Shown here: positions 27,452 to 36,982 of the stretch, one piece after another
Position numbering within the stretch: position 1 is the stretch's first letter
Layout of the letters: each line of letters starts with the position of its first letter
Assembly (NCBI GenBank): GCA_012517735.1
Contig: JAAYUK010000223.1
Coordinates: 1-58,924, forward strand
DNA: 58,924 nucleotides
Reading direction: 5' to 3'
Source: Nitrospiraceae bacterium
GTDB taxonomy: Bacteria > Nitrospirota > Thermodesulfovibrionia > Thermodesulfovibrionales > Dissulfurispiraceae
Notes under the pieces: generated by a model
The model's input: the letters and a program-made list of their open reading frames with translations, nothing else
Database searches by the model: none
What the model was told of the DNA's origin: nothing
Made by a program: the position numbers and the translations under genes

Positions 27452-28840
27452 GTGAGTCTTGCCGTTATCGTACTAGCCGCCGGGCTGGGTACTCGCATGA
27501 AGTCCGAAACGCCGAAAGTTCTGCACCCGCTGCTCGGCAAACCGATCATCAACCATGTTCTCGATGCAGTCACCCCGCTGAATCCGGCAAAAACCATCGT
27601 TGTCGTCAATCCGCAGGGAGAGACGGTTCGCACAGCGCTTGCCGGCAGAAATATCACATTCGCCGTCCAGAAGAAGATGAAGGGAACCGGAGATGCCGTC
27701 AGGGCGGCTGCCCGCTTTCTTCGTACGTATTCCGGCACGGTCCTGATCGTCAATGGAGACACGCCGCTGCTCGCCGCTGAATCGCTCAGGCGCTTTGTGA
27801 AGCTGCATGCAGTCCGCAGGGAATCGGTCTCACTCCTCTCCTTTCTGGCAGACCCTCCGCATGAATACGGCCGCATCCTCCGCAAAGACGGGCAGGTGGT
27901 CGGCATCGTCGAGAACCGCGATGCAACCGCGGAGCAACTGCCAATCCGCGAAGTCAACAGCGGTGTCTATGCCATGAAATCAGAGGCCCTTGCCCTGCTG
28001 AAGCGCATCCGGATCAATGTCTCCAAAGGCGAGTATTACCTTACGGACATCGTCAGCATTGCCGTGCGTCAGGGACTGAAGGTCGGCGCTCACCTTATCG
28101 GATCCGCCGGTGAGTATGCCGGCATAAATACCCGCGAGGATCTTTGCGCAGCGGGGCTCTCCCTCCGACGCTCGATCGCATCGGGGTGGATGCTGAACGG
28201 GGTCACGATCATGGACCGTGACTCGGTGTTCATTGATCCTGCTGCACAGATCGGCAGGGACACGATTATTTATCCCGGCGTACATATCGAAGGCAAGACG
28301 GTCGTCGGCGATCACTGCGTAATCTATCCCAACTGCCGCATCAGCAACTGCACCATCGGCAATGCGGTCACCATCAAGGATTCCACGGTCATGGAAGACG
28401 CCGTTATCAGTGACCATGCCTCGGTCGGTCCGTTTGCCCATATCCGGCCGGCGACGCTCATCGGCGAGAAGGCAAAGATCGGCAATTTCGTCGAAATAAA
28501 AAAGTCGCATATCGGCACCGGATCGAAAGCATCGCATCTGAGCTATATCGGCGATGCCGAAGTGGGTGCGGGTGTCAATATCGGCGCCGGGACGATCACC
28601 TGCAACTACGACGGGCTGAACAAGCATGCCACGGTGATTGAAGACGGTGTTTTTATCGGCAGCGACACGCAGCTGGTTGCTCCGGTTACCGTCGGCAAGG
28701 GCGCGTATGTCGGCGCCGGATCGACGATCACGAAAGATGTCCCTCCTCTGGCGCTCGGGCTGAGCCGCACCAGCCAGATCAATATCGAGGGATGGGTTCC
28801 GCGCCACGCGCCGCGGAACAGGAGAAAAAAGGGACGCTGA
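27452..28840 (+). CDS. glmU: Bifunctional UDP-N-acetylglucosamine diphosphorylase / glucosamine-1-phosphate N-acetyltransferase
   Basis: The 462-residue protein starts at GTG 27452 behind AAAGGAG. The uridyltransferase domain (1-230) has VLAAGLGTRMKSETPKVLHPLLGKP and KGTGDAVRAA. The left-handed beta-helix acetyltransferase domain follows, with hexapeptide repeats and NFVEIKKSHIGTGSKASHLSYIGDAEVGAGVNIGAGTITCNYDG. It makes UDP-GlcNAc for peptidoglycan and lipid A from the product of the adjacent glmS pathway. Confidence 0.96.
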   Translation: MSLAVIVLAAGLGTRMKSETPKVLHPLLGKPIINHVLDAVTPLNPAKTIVVVNPQGETVRTALAGRNITFAVQKKMKGTGDAVRAAARFLRTYSGTVLIVNGDTPLLAAESLRRFVKLHAVRRESVSLLSFLADPPHEYGRILRKDGQVVGIVENRDATAEQLPIREVNSGVYAMKSEALALLKRIRINVSKGEYYLTDIVSIAVRQGLKVGAHLIGSAGEYAGINTREDLCAAGLSLRRSIASGWMLNGVTIMDRDSVFIDPAAQIGRDTIIYPGVHIEGKTVVGDHCVIYPNCRISNCTIGNAVTIKDSTVMEDAVISDHASVGPFAHIRPATLIGEKAKIGNFVEIKKSHIGTGSKASHLSYIGDAEVGAGVNIGAGTITCNYDGLNKHATVIEDGVFIGSDTQLVAPVTVGKGAYVGAGSTITKDVPPLALGLSRTSQINIEGWVPRHAPRNRRKKGR

Positions 28841-28882
28841 AAGGAGATCCGCCGAGGCGCTGCGTCCGGCGGAACATGCGAT

Positions 28883-30712
28883 ATGTGTGGAATTATCGGG
28901 TACATCGGTGCGAACAAGAATGCCATTCCGGTGGTGATGGACGGTTTGAGAAAACTGGAGTACCGCGGCTACGATTCGGCCGGCATCGCCTATTTTTCGG
29001 AGCATGGGCTGGAAGTGAAGCGCTGCAAGGGAAAGATCAGTCAGCTTGATCAGCTCGTCAGCTCCCTTGCGCTGTCCGCCGACCTGGCGATCGGACATAC
29101 CCGCTGGGCAACGCACGGAAAACCCTCCAACGAAAACGCGCATCCGCACCGGTCGGGAGACATTGTCCTCGTGCATAACGGCATCATCGAGAATTATGTC
29201 GAACTGAAGGCACAGCTCCAGCAGGAAGGATACGCATTCACCTCAGAGACCGATACGGAAGTCCTCGCCCATCTGGTCAGCAGGCATGCGTCCGGACGTA
29301 CGCTCGAAGATGCGGTCCGTTTGGCAATCCGCGATATCAAGGGAGCCTTTGCCTTTGCAGTGGTCAGTGAGCGGGAACCGGACAAGATCGTTGCGGTCCG
29401 AAAGGAGAGCCCCCTTGTGGTCGGTCTCGGCGACGGGGAGTATTTCCTCGCCTCCGACGTTCCGGCGTTTCTCAACCACTCAAAGCAGGTCATCTTTCTT
29501 GATAATGGAGAAATGGCGGTCCTGCACAAGGACGGAGTCATCGTTACCGACTTTGACGGACAGCCGGTGAACAAACCGATCGTGACGATCTCATGGAGTC
29601 CCTCCATGGCGGAAAAAGGCGGCTACCGGCACTTCATGCTAAAGGAGATTTACGAGCAGCCGCGCGCCATTGCCGACACCATTCGCGGCCGCATTACCGC
29701 TGAACGGAGCGATGTCGTGATCGAGGAATTCGGCATGACCCGTGAGCTCATGGCATCGATTGACCGGATCGTCATTGTCGCCTGCGGCACATCATACCAT
29801 TCCGGCATGGTCGGCAAATACATGATCGAGGAACTCGCGCGGATTCCGGTTGATGTGGACATTGCGTCGGAATACCGCTATCGGCAGCCGATTCTGTCGG
29901 ACAGGACGCTCTTCATAGCCATTACCCAGTCGGGAGAAACCGCCGACACCCTTGCTGCGATGCGGGAAGCGAAGCGTCTCGGCGCCAGAACGCTGACCAT
30001 CTGCAACGTGATCGGCAGCAGCGCTGCGCGCGAAGCGGAATCAGTATTCTATACCCACTCGGGCCCGGAAATCGGTGTTGCCTCCACGAAGGCATTCACC
30101 ACCCAGATTGTTGCGCTGTACCTCCTCGCAATAGCCTTCGCCAACAATCGCGGCACACTGCCGTCCGCCGAGGCCGGCCGGATGCTTGAAGACCTGCTCC
30201 GCCTTCCGGCGCAGGTCGAGAACACCGTTGCGCATGATTCCGACATTGCGGCGATTGCAAAGGATTTCGTCAAGGCCCGGGGGTTCCTGTATCTGGCAAG
30301 GGGAGTGCATTACCCGATTGCGCTGGAAGGAGCGCTCAAGCTCAAGGAGATATCGTATATCCATGCGGAGGGGTATGCTGCCGGCGAGATGAAGCACGGT
30401 CCGATCGCCCTGATCGATGAAGAGCTGCCTGTTGTGGTGCTCGCTCCTGAGGACAAGCTGCTCGAAAAAGTCCTTTCCAACATGGAAGAAGTGCGGAGCC
30501 GGGGCGGCAGGCTTATTGCATTGACAACACGAGACAACGACCATGTACGAAAGCTTGCGCAGCATATGCTTTCGATCGAATCGAACAACCATCTGCTCAA
30601 TACCGTTCTGCTGACGATTCCGCTTCAGCTGCTGGCATACCATGTAGCGGTATTGCGCGGCTGCGATGTGGATCAGCCGAGGAACCTTGCAAAAAGTGTC
30701 ACCGTCGAATAA
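28883..30712 (+). CDS. glmS: Glutamine-fructose-6-phosphate aminotransferase
   Basis: The 609-residue enzyme begins MCGIIGYIG, whose Cys2 is the nucleophile that releases ammonia from glutamine. It continues with LEYRGYDSAG and GHTRWATHGKPSNENAHPH. Two SIS domains bind the sugar phosphate (ACGTSYHSGMVGKY, TQSGETADT, GVASTKAFTTQI) and the C-terminus ends DQPRNLAKSVTVE. It lies 42 nt after glmU. I see no glmS ribozyme in this short gap. Confidence 0.97.
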   Translation: MCGIIGYIGANKNAIPVVMDGLRKLEYRGYDSAGIAYFSEHGLEVKRCKGKISQLDQLVSSLALSADLAIGHTRWATHGKPSNENAHPHRSGDIVLVHNGIIENYVELKAQLQQEGYAFTSETDTEVLAHLVSRHASGRTLEDAVRLAIRDIKGAFAFAVVSEREPDKIVAVRKESPLVVGLGDGEYFLASDVPAFLNHSKQVIFLDNGEMAVLHKDGVIVTDFDGQPVNKPIVTISWSPSMAEKGGYRHFMLKEIYEQPRAIADTIRGRITAERSDVVIEEFGMTRELMASIDRIVIVACGTSYHSGMVGKYMIEELARIPVDVDIASEYRYRQPILSDRTLFIAITQSGETADTLAAMREAKRLGARTLTICNVIGSSAAREAESVFYTHSGPEIGVASTKAFTTQIVALYLLAIAFANNRGTLPSAEAGRMLEDLLRLPAQVENTVAHDSDIAAIAKDFVKARGFLYLARGVHYPIALEGALKLKEISYIHAEGYAAGEMKHGPIALIDEELPVVVLAPEDKLLEKVLSNMEEVRSRGGRLIALTTRDNDHVRKLAQHMLSIESNNHLLNTVLLTIPLQLLAYHVAVLRGCDVDQPRNLAKSVTVE

Positions 30713-30765
30713 TGCTGCGGTTCTGCAACACGGCAGGAAATATGGTAAAATAAGGGAGTAATGCC

Positions 30766-32871
30766 ATGGCAAAAGATGTCCTGTTAGACGATCTCAACAA
30801 TGAGCAGCGCCTGGCTATCCAGCATTGTGATGGACCGCTCCTTGTCCTCGCCGGTGCGGGTAGCGGCAAGACGCGCGTCATTACCCGCAAATTCGCCTAT
30901 CTGGCAAAGAAGAAAAAACTCCCGCCTGCGTCCATCTTCACCGTTACCTTTACCAACAAGGCGGCAAACGAGATGAAGCAGCGCATCGGCCAGCACATCA
31001 CCGCAGACAACAAGGGATTCTGGGTCGGCACCTTTCATTCCCAGTGTAACCGCATCCTTCGCCGGGAAATCGCCGCACTCGGCTACAAACCGGATTTCAC
31101 CGTCTATGACGACGATGATCAGAGCAGTCTTATCCGGCATATTCTCCGGGAGTTCAATATTTACGAAGCACTCTTCAAAGGGGTCGTCTCGCGGATCAGC
31201 ATGCTGAAAGCCCAGCTCATTACTCCGGAGGATTTTCTGGCAAGGGGGGACGGGTTCAGTTTCGACGAGAAGCTCGGCCGCGCCTATCTCAAATACCAGC
31301 ATGAACTGAAGCGTGCCAATGCCCTGGACTTCGATGATCTGATCATGCTGACCGTCAAGCTCCTGGAAGAAAACCCGAAAATTCTCAAGAAATATACCAG
31401 CCTCTTCGAATACCTGCTCGTCGATGAATTCCAGGATACCAACCGGGCGCAATATCGCCTGATGCAGCTGCTCTCCTCCGGGCACAACAACATCTCGGTT
31501 GTCGGGGACGACGATCAGAGCATTTATTATTTCCGGGGCGCCGATGTCAGCAATATCCTGAACTTTGAAAAAGACTATCCGAAGGCGAAGGTGATCAAGC
31601 TCGAACAGAATTATCGTTCGACGCAGAGCATTCTCGATGCATCAGGTTCGGTTATTGCCCAGAACAAGGACCGGAAGGCAAAGCAGCTCTGGACAGAACG
31701 CAGATCGGACGAAAAAGTCTGCTACAGCCTGGTCCAGAACGAAGATGAAGAGGCAAAACAGGTTGCCCGTTCGATCAAGGATCTCTACCTTAAAGGCAAG
31801 TGCGAATACCGCGATGTGGCAGTCCTGTACCGGACAAACATCCAGGCGCGTGCCATTGAAGATGCCTTGCGGGCAGAGCACATTCCGTACCATGTCATCA
31901 GCGGCATCAGCTTCTACCAGCGCAAGGAAATCAAGGATATTCTCTCGTACATGCGGCTGGTGACGAACAGCGACGACAACGTAAGTCTGCGGCGCATCAT
32001 CAACAGCCCGCCGCGCGGGATCGGGGTGTCGACTATCACCAAAGTCGAGCAGGAGGCCAAGAAACAGGGTGCCAGCATGTTCCGCACGATGAAGCTGATG
32101 CTCAAGTCGCAGAGCCTTGCCGCATCATTCAAGGACAAGGTCGGCGAATTTGTCCATCTCATCGAGAAACTTGCGCACACCCCGCACAAGACCGCTGCGG
32201 ACATGCTGAAAGATATCGTTGAACGCTCCGGATATCTGAACGATCTCGAAGACGAGCGCATCCAGAATGTGCTCGAGCTGGTTTCGTCCGCTGAGGGGAT
32301 TCCGGTACGCGAGTTCCTCGACCGGGCTGCACTTTCGTCGGCGACGGATCATTTGCAGGAATCAAAGGGAGTATCGCTGCTCACCCTGCACAGCGCCAAA
32401 GGACTTGAGTTCCCGACGGTGTTTATCGTCGGGCTCGAAGAGGGTATTCTCCCCTATTTCAAGGCTATGGATTCCCCGCGTGAAATACAGGAGGAGCGCC
32501 GACTGTTTTATGTCGGCATGACCCGGGCAAAAGACCGTCTTTTCCTCTCAAGCGCCCGAAGACGTCGCTTGTATTCGAAGATCCAGGATCAGGAACCGTC
32601 GAGATTTCTTAAGGATATCCGCCCGAAAGACTGCGAACGGGTCGAGCGCACCTGCTCCCAGCCGGTAGCGGTTGCCGCTCCGGCAAAAGCATTGCCGAAG
32701 GCGCCAAAGTCGTTGTATATCGTCGGGTGCCGCGTCAAGCACCCCTCGTGGGGCATCGGCGTTGTTCGTGACTGCAGCGGTGAGGGTGAGGACACCAAGA
32801 TTACGGTCAATTTCCAGAGCGTCGGCCTGAAACGCCTGGCCGTAAAAATGGCAAATCTTGAAAAGGTCTAG
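30766..32871 (+). CDS. pcrA: UvrD/PcrA-type DNA helicase
   Basis: The 701-residue SF1 helicase carries all motifs in order: NNEQRLAI, AGAGSGKTRVI (Walker A), FTNKAANEM, DEFQDTNRAQY, GDDDQSIYYFRGA, LEQNYRST, TLHSAKGLEFPTVF and VGMTRAKDRLFL. The C-terminus has the PcrA/UvrD Tudor-like domain (GCRVKHPSWGIGVVRD). It unwinds DNA in repair and displaces RecA or stalled polymerase. GGGAG precedes ATG 30766. Confidence 0.94.
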   Translation: MAKDVLLDDLNNEQRLAIQHCDGPLLVLAGAGSGKTRVITRKFAYLAKKKKLPPASIFTVTFTNKAANEMKQRIGQHITADNKGFWVGTFHSQCNRILRREIAALGYKPDFTVYDDDDQSSLIRHILREFNIYEALFKGVVSRISMLKAQLITPEDFLARGDGFSFDEKLGRAYLKYQHELKRANALDFDDLIMLTVKLLEENPKILKKYTSLFEYLLVDEFQDTNRAQYRLMQLLSSGHNNISVVGDDDQSIYYFRGADVSNILNFEKDYPKAKVIKLEQNYRSTQSILDASGSVIAQNKDRKAKQLWTERRSDEKVCYSLVQNEDEEAKQVARSIKDLYLKGKCEYRDVAVLYRTNIQARAIEDALRAEHIPYHVISGISFYQRKEIKDILSYMRLVTNSDDNVSLRRIINSPPRGIGVSTITKVEQEAKKQGASMFRTMKLMLKSQSLAASFKDKVGEFVHLIEKLAHTPHKTAADMLKDIVERSGYLNDLEDERIQNVLELVSSAEGIPVREFLDRAALSSATDHLQESKGVSLLTLHSAKGLEFPTVFIVGLEEGILPYFKAMDSPREIQEERRLFYVGMTRAKDRLFLSSARRRRLYSKIQDQEPSRFLKDIRPKDCERVERTCSQPVAVAAPAKALPKAPKSLYIVGCRVKHPSWGIGVVRDCSGEGEDTKITVNFQSVGLKRLAVKMANLEKV

Positions 32872-32876
32872 ATTGA

Positions 32877-33161
32877 ATGATTACCCGTGACGATGTACAC
32901 CATATAGCCCGATTGTCGCGCCTCTCCCTCTCGGAAACCGAGACTGCGACGTATGGCGATCAGTTGAATGCAATCATCGCGTATGTGGAACAGCTGAACA
33001 ATCTTGACACCGGAGACGTCGAGCCGACCTCGCATGTCATTCCGCTCAAAAATGTGACCCGGGTGGATTCAATCCGTCCGCCGCTCCCTCGAGAAGAGGC
33101 CTTACGGAACGCGCCGGACGCTACCGGACGTTTTTACCGGGTACCGAAGATTATTGAGTAA
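32877..33161 (+). CDS. gatC: Aspartyl/glutamyl-tRNA amidotransferase subunit C
   Basis: The 94-residue protein matches GatC over its whole length: ITRDDVHHIARLSRLSLSETE, then QLNNLDTGDVEPTSHVIPL and the typical PLPREEALRNAPDATGRFYRVPKIIE end. GatCAB converts Glu-tRNAGln and Asp-tRNAAsn to their amides. gatA and gatB are not next to it here. It lies 5 nt after pcrA. Confidence 0.95.
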   Translation: MITRDDVHHIARLSRLSLSETETATYGDQLNAIIAYVEQLNNLDTGDVEPTSHVIPLKNVTRVDSIRPPLPREEALRNAPDATGRFYRVPKIIE

Positions 33162-33221
33162 CCACCTGCGGGCGCGCACCGGCGGACCCGTTATTTCTGC
33201 AGAAATCGAGAGGACCATCCG

Positions 33222-33569
33222 ATGTTGAGATGTTTTTTACGTTCAAAAATTCATATGGCTACGGTTACCGAATCCAACCTGCTCTATGAAGGCAGCATAA
33301 CGATCGACAGCGATATCATGAAAATGGCGGATATTCTGCCGTTCGAGCAGGTGCAGATCAGCAACCTGAACAATGGTGAGCGTTTTGAAACATACGCCAT
33401 TCCGGGGAAGCCGGGGTCGCGCGAATTCTGCCTGAACGGCCCGACCGCGCGCAAGGGAGCGGTAGGTGACAAGATCATTATTTTTGCCTACTGCTATCTG
33501 AAAGATGTTGAAACGTCGAAATTTCCGCCCATCATCATCAAGATGGACGATCAGAACAACCCGAAATAA
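33222..33569 (+). CDS. panD: Aspartate 1-decarboxylase
   Basis: The 115-residue proenzyme starts MLRCFLRSKIHMATVTESNL and has the self-cleavage site at Gly24-Ser25 in LYEGSITID, which creates the pyruvoyl group. NGPTARKG and DKIIIFAYCYL follow, as in the family. It makes beta-alanine for pantothenate and CoA. Its last 32 nt overlap the end of the convergent bioD gene. Confidence 0.95.
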   Translation: MLRCFLRSKIHMATVTESNLLYEGSITIDSDIMKMADILPFEQVQISNLNNGERFETYAIPGKPGSREFCLNGPTARKGAVGDKIIIFAYCYLKDVETSKFPPIIIKMDDQNNPK

Positions 33570-34281
33570 CTTCCATCAGATCGCCGGGATCGACTGCTTC
33601 GAGAGCAGCATCGATTCCGGCGATTGTTTTTTCCGTGCAGTGCGGAAACGGTCCGACTACCGGAACCGAGAGCAGTTCGCGCAGCAGTGCCGGATTCGTC
33701 AGCTCAGCAGGATCATTGACCGGCAGCACAATCTGATTCAGCACAACCCCTGCAATCGGGATGCGCGCTGCATCAGCCTGCCGGACACTTAACAGCGTAT
33801 GGTTGATCGTTCCGAGCCGCGTCCCCGCAACAAGCATCAACGGCAGCCCAAGATCCCTGACGAGATCAATCATGAAATATCCGCCGCTCTGGTCACTGAT
33901 CGGCACCATCAGGCCGCCAGCGCCCTCAACCACCACAAAATCAAAAGATGCCGTCAGACTGTCGAATGCCTCATGGATCGCTTCAAGATCAACCGGATAT
34001 CCTTCCCTGCGGGCAGCAACCATCGGAGCGGCTGGCGTTGCATAGCGAACCGGAACAATCTGATCGACCGGCAGGGAAAGCCCCGCCGCCTCACGCAGAA
34101 ACAGACCGTCCGCGGGAATCAACGTGCCGTTTTCCTGCAGACAGCCGGTTTCAACCGGCTTCAAGGCAGCCACCCGCACTCCCCGCCTGCGCATGCTCCT
34201 GATCAGCGCAGCGGCAATCATCGTTTTACCGACTCCGGTATCCGTGCCGCTGACAAAAACGCCTCTGCTCCGTATTATCAT
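33538..34281 (-). CDS. bioD: Dethiobiotin synthetase
   Basis: The 247-residue enzyme has the P-loop GTDTGVGKTMIAAAL near residue 12, ALKPVETGC, and VVVEGAGGLMVPISDQ. It closes the ureido ring of biotin using CO2 and ATP. ATG 34281 follows GGAAGG; a GTG six codons upstream is possible. No other bio gene is adjacent. Confidence 0.93.
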   Translation of the reverse strand: MIIRSRGVFVSGTDTGVGKTMIAAALIRSMRRRGVRVAALKPVETGCLQENGTLIPADGLFLREAAGLSLPVDQIVPVRYATPAAPMVAARREGYPVDLEAIHEAFDSLTASFDFVVVEGAGGLMVPISDQSGGYFMIDLVRDLGLPLMLVAGTRLGTINHTLLSVRQADAARIPIAGVVLNQIVLPVNDPAELTNPALLRELLSVPVVGPFPHCTEKTIAGIDAALEAVDPGDLMEVISGCSDRPS

Positions 34282-34331
34282 ATCCTTCCGTTCATACACT
34301 ATTTCTCTCTTTTCGCTTTACCGATCACTCA

Positions 34332-35063
34332 TCACCGTTCACTCTTTACTGTTTCAGAACTGAAACGATCCAGTATCGGAGGAAGATCTGCATAATGTCC
34401 CAGCCATGCATCCGGTGCAAATCCTTCACACTCCCGCCACTCACTTTGAAACAGAATAAACTTCATGCCGACCGACTTCGATCCGACCAGGTCCTTCGGC
34501 GGATTGTCGCCAATATACACCGATTCTTCCGGCTTTACCCCGACCCTCCGCATCGCTTCGCGAAAGAGGCGGGTATCCGGTTTCTTGTAGCCGAATCGGG
34601 ACGAAAGCAGGATAGCCTCAAAAAAACGATCGAGCCCGAGCATCCGCATTTCCGGCTCGGTAAACACCCACTGGGCATCAGAGACAAGACCCACATGATA
34701 GCGCTCCTTCAGATGGGCAAGTGTTTCTGCCACATGAGGGAAAAGGCCGAAACGCCGCATGGTCAGCGAGCGGAAGAGCATGGCAGCATCCACGACAGCC
34801 TGGCGGGCATATGGGCCGGTTCCATACCGCTCCATGATCTCCCCAAAGACTTTGTATACATCGACCTCGGGATGCCGCTCCTGGCTCTTTTTCAGCTGCC
34901 GTTCGACCAGCGAGAAAAAGGCTGCCTCAAGATCGTCGGGCGGAACATGCACTCCATGATACTTGAGATACCGTGCGAGCGGCGCGTAGACATCGCGATC
35001 GCCCTCATCAGTCCTGATGTCAATCAACGTGCCGTAGAGATCAAAGAAAACCGCCCGGATCAT
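34332..35063 (-). CDS. HAD-family hydrolase
   Basis: The 243-residue protein has the nucleophile motif AVFFDLYGTLIDI, motif II LVSDAQ, the Lys in YKKPDTRLFREAMRRVGV, and motif IV YIGDNPPKDLVGSKSVGMKFI. It is a phosphatase of the class-I HAD type with a helical cap; substrate unknown. Its start overlaps the phosphotransferase gene by 4 nt (ATGA), so the two probably act in one pathway. Confidence 0.85.
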   Translation of the reverse strand: MIRAVFFDLYGTLIDIRTDEGDRDVYAPLARYLKYHGVHVPPDDLEAAFFSLVERQLKKSQERHPEVDVYKVFGEIMERYGTGPYARQAVVDAAMLFRSLTMRRFGLFPHVAETLAHLKERYHVGLVSDAQWVFTEPEMRMLGLDRFFEAILLSSRFGYKKPDTRLFREAMRRVGVKPEESVYIGDNPPKDLVGSKSVGMKFILFQSEWRECEGFAPDAWLGHYADLPPILDRFSSETVKSER

Positions 35064-36061
35064 CCCAGTTTCAACCCCCACTTGAGACATTCCAGCGCCT
35101 CCACGGCAAGATGCCGGCGATAGGTCCAGTCAAGATAGTCATTACGGGCGATGCGGAATTCGGTCATTGCCATGAAAAACGGGTTTCTCCTCGTTATGCG
35201 CCTGAACGCATCTTTCGGATCAGGGAAATACGCCGCATAGCTCTTCAAAAAATGCCGAATGTACGGCTCTGAGGCAAAACGGTCGTTTCTCCGCCAGAGA
35301 AACGCATGCTTCAGTTCTCCGCAGATCATGCCGACATCAAACATACAGTCCGACTCCTGCATGCGTTCCAGATCAATCGCAACCACATTGCTGCCGCCGG
35401 TAAAAATAAAGTTGGTCGGAGTTGCATCACCATGCACCAGCACACGGGTTTCACGCTCAAGATCCATGCGGAGCAGCCAGCGGTCCATCAGACGAAGCGC
35501 CCATGCTCGTTCGTCGTTGCCCAAGACCGTCTGGCGATGCAGTTTTTCAACAACTTTCCGGAAATACCCGCTGATCGGATCCGGCACAACCGGTTGCTGC
35601 GTGGCGGTACGCTCATGAAGGGCGCGAAGGAATCCCGCGAGGGCCGAAAGACGCCGTTTCAGCGAGTCATGGCCGTTCCTGCAGATCGCTTTCATGATAT
35701 AGTGGTCAAGGTCCCGGCCGGTGATGAACTCCTCAACAACCGCAAGTCCGATGCGCTCTTCACGGGCAAGGGGCTGCACCACATAATGCGGAAAGGCATC
35801 AAATCCGAAGGAACGGATCGTCCGGAGCTTGTCATACTCCCCCTTGATCCGGACCACCCGCTCATGGCGATCATCATCGAGCTGGAAAAACTTTCCGACA
35901 AGAGCGCGGCGGGTTTGCTCCTCCGTGTAACGGTAGACACCTCCACCCGACATCCGGTCGACATGAAAAGACGGGCCGGTAATGTCAGGACACACCCTGT
36001 CGAGAAACACCTCATATAAAGGATCGCGATAATCAAGGATGCCGAGATATGCAGTCTTCAT
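35060..36061 (-). CDS. Aminoglycoside-phosphotransferase-like kinase
   Basis: The 333-residue protein has the catalytic loop VLVHGDATPTNFIF and the metal-binding IDLERM, preceded by a P-loop-like N-lobe. Such kinases phosphorylate small sugars, amines or lipids; the substrate is unknown. The HAD gene overlaps its 3' end. A TACAAT lies 8 nt before ATG 36061, so the transcript may begin at or next to the start codon. Confidence 0.8.
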   Translation of the reverse strand: MKTAYLGILDYRDPLYEVFLDRVCPDITGPSFHVDRMSGGGVYRYTEEQTRRALVGKFFQLDDDRHERVVRIKGEYDKLRTIRSFGFDAFPHYVVQPLAREERIGLAVVEEFITGRDLDHYIMKAICRNGHDSLKRRLSALAGFLRALHERTATQQPVVPDPISGYFRKVVEKLHRQTVLGNDERAWALRLMDRWLLRMDLERETRVLVHGDATPTNFIFTGGSNVVAIDLERMQESDCMFDVGMICGELKHAFLWRRNDRFASEPYIRHFLKSYAAYFPDPKDAFRRITRRNPFFMAMTEFRIARNDYLDWTYRRHLAVEALECLKWGLKLG

Positions 36062-36069
36062 GATACCTC

Positions 36070-36075
36070 ATTGTA
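36070..36075 (-). promoter_or_regulatory. -10 element of the phosphotransferase gene
   Basis: TACAAT on the minus strand is 8 nt before ATG 36061. The -35 is weak. A GAGG between them could instead act as a ribosome site. Confidence 0.4.
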
Positions 36076-36135
36076 GCACTGAACGGCAGCCTGATACGAA
36101 CTGTCGCAACCGCTCATGGCAACCCGTTTGGGAAA

Positions 36136-36861
36136 CTATATGGATCTGCTGTCCAGGCAGAAAACCTGTCCGGTCACGCCCCGCATGCGGGTCAGATTGC
36201 AGACGAACTCTGCCGCCTCTGCCGGATCGGAAAGGCTTCCCAGCATGCTGGCGTGAGCCGCCGCTTCGGCGGCATGGATTGCCCGTGGCCCCATGCCGAC
36301 CGGAAGATACCCGGGAAGCACTGCATTGACGCACACGCCCGATGGTCCGAGTTCAATCGCCGCAGTCCTCGTAAAACCGAGGAGCGCCGCCTTTGACGCA
36401 CTGTACGCTGCCTGTCCCTCCTTGCCCTTGAGCCCAGAATAGGAAGAGACGTTGACGATATGTCCCCCGTCCTTCATCAGCGGAACAAACGCCCTGGTTG
36501 CATGAAACGCGCCGCCGAGATTCACACGCATGACCTCGTCCCAATCCTCCTCGCGCTGTCGCACCAGGAGCGCATCGCGTGTTATGCCGGCATTGTTGAT
36601 GAGGACATCGGCCCGGCCCCAGAACTGACAAAGACGCTCGGCTGCAACGGTCATCTCCAGACTGCTGCCGACATCGACACAATGAGTCTGCACCTGCCCC
36701 GGGAATTCCGCCGTCAGGGCGGAGGCCAGCTGCCCCGCGGAACGATACAGGCCGTAGATCCGGAATCCCGCGCGCGCATACGCAGCAGCGAGCGCTGAAC
36801 CGAATCCGCCGGTAATGCCGGTGATCACTGCAACCGGCCGGCATGTCAGGGATGCTCCCAT
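36136..36861 (-). CDS. Short-chain dehydrogenase/reductase (FabG-like)
   Basis: The 241-residue protein has the NADP-binding GITGGFGSALAAAYARAGF, NNAGITRDALL, the catalytic Ser in VSSYSGLKG and YSASKAALLGF. Length and motifs fit 3-oxoacyl-ACP reductase homologues, though substrate is unproved. Proximity to bioD and CoA-related panD may hint at acyl-chain chemistry. Confidence 0.85.
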   Translation of the reverse strand: MGASLTCRPVAVITGITGGFGSALAAAYARAGFRIYGLYRSAGQLASALTAEFPGQVQTHCVDVGSSLEMTVAAERLCQFWGRADVLINNAGITRDALLVRQREEDWDEVMRVNLGGAFHATRAFVPLMKDGGHIVNVSSYSGLKGKEGQAAYSASKAALLGFTRTAAIELGPSGVCVNAVLPGYLPVGMGPRAIHAAEAAAHASMLGSLSDPAEAAEFVCNLTRMRGVTGQVFCLDSRSI

Positions 36862-36868
36862 TCCTTAT

Positions 36869-36896
36869 GTTATAATGTGCTTGCTGTTCATGCCAA
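36869..36896 (-). promoter_or_regulatory. Promoter of the SDR gene
   Basis: Reading leftwards, TTGGCA (36891-36896), a 16-nt spacer and TATAAC (36869-36874) end 7 nt before ATG 36861. The only ribosome-site-like bases (AAGGA) directly abut the start, so a leaderless transcript is likely. Confidence 0.55.
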
Positions 36897-36982
36897 GAGG
36901 AAAGACAACGGCTTACAGCACAGGAGCGATTCATTGTCTTTCCCTTTTCATCTTCTTCTGATTTTCATCACAGGGAGGCATC

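Noticed and set aside
28841-28882. glmS ribozyme
   Set aside because: The gap between glmU and glmS is only 42 nt, too short, and shows no ribozyme core.
27980-29176. Minus-strand open frame across glmU and glmS
   Set aside because: Both sense genes are certain; the frame is a shadow with His/Asp/Arg-rich composition.
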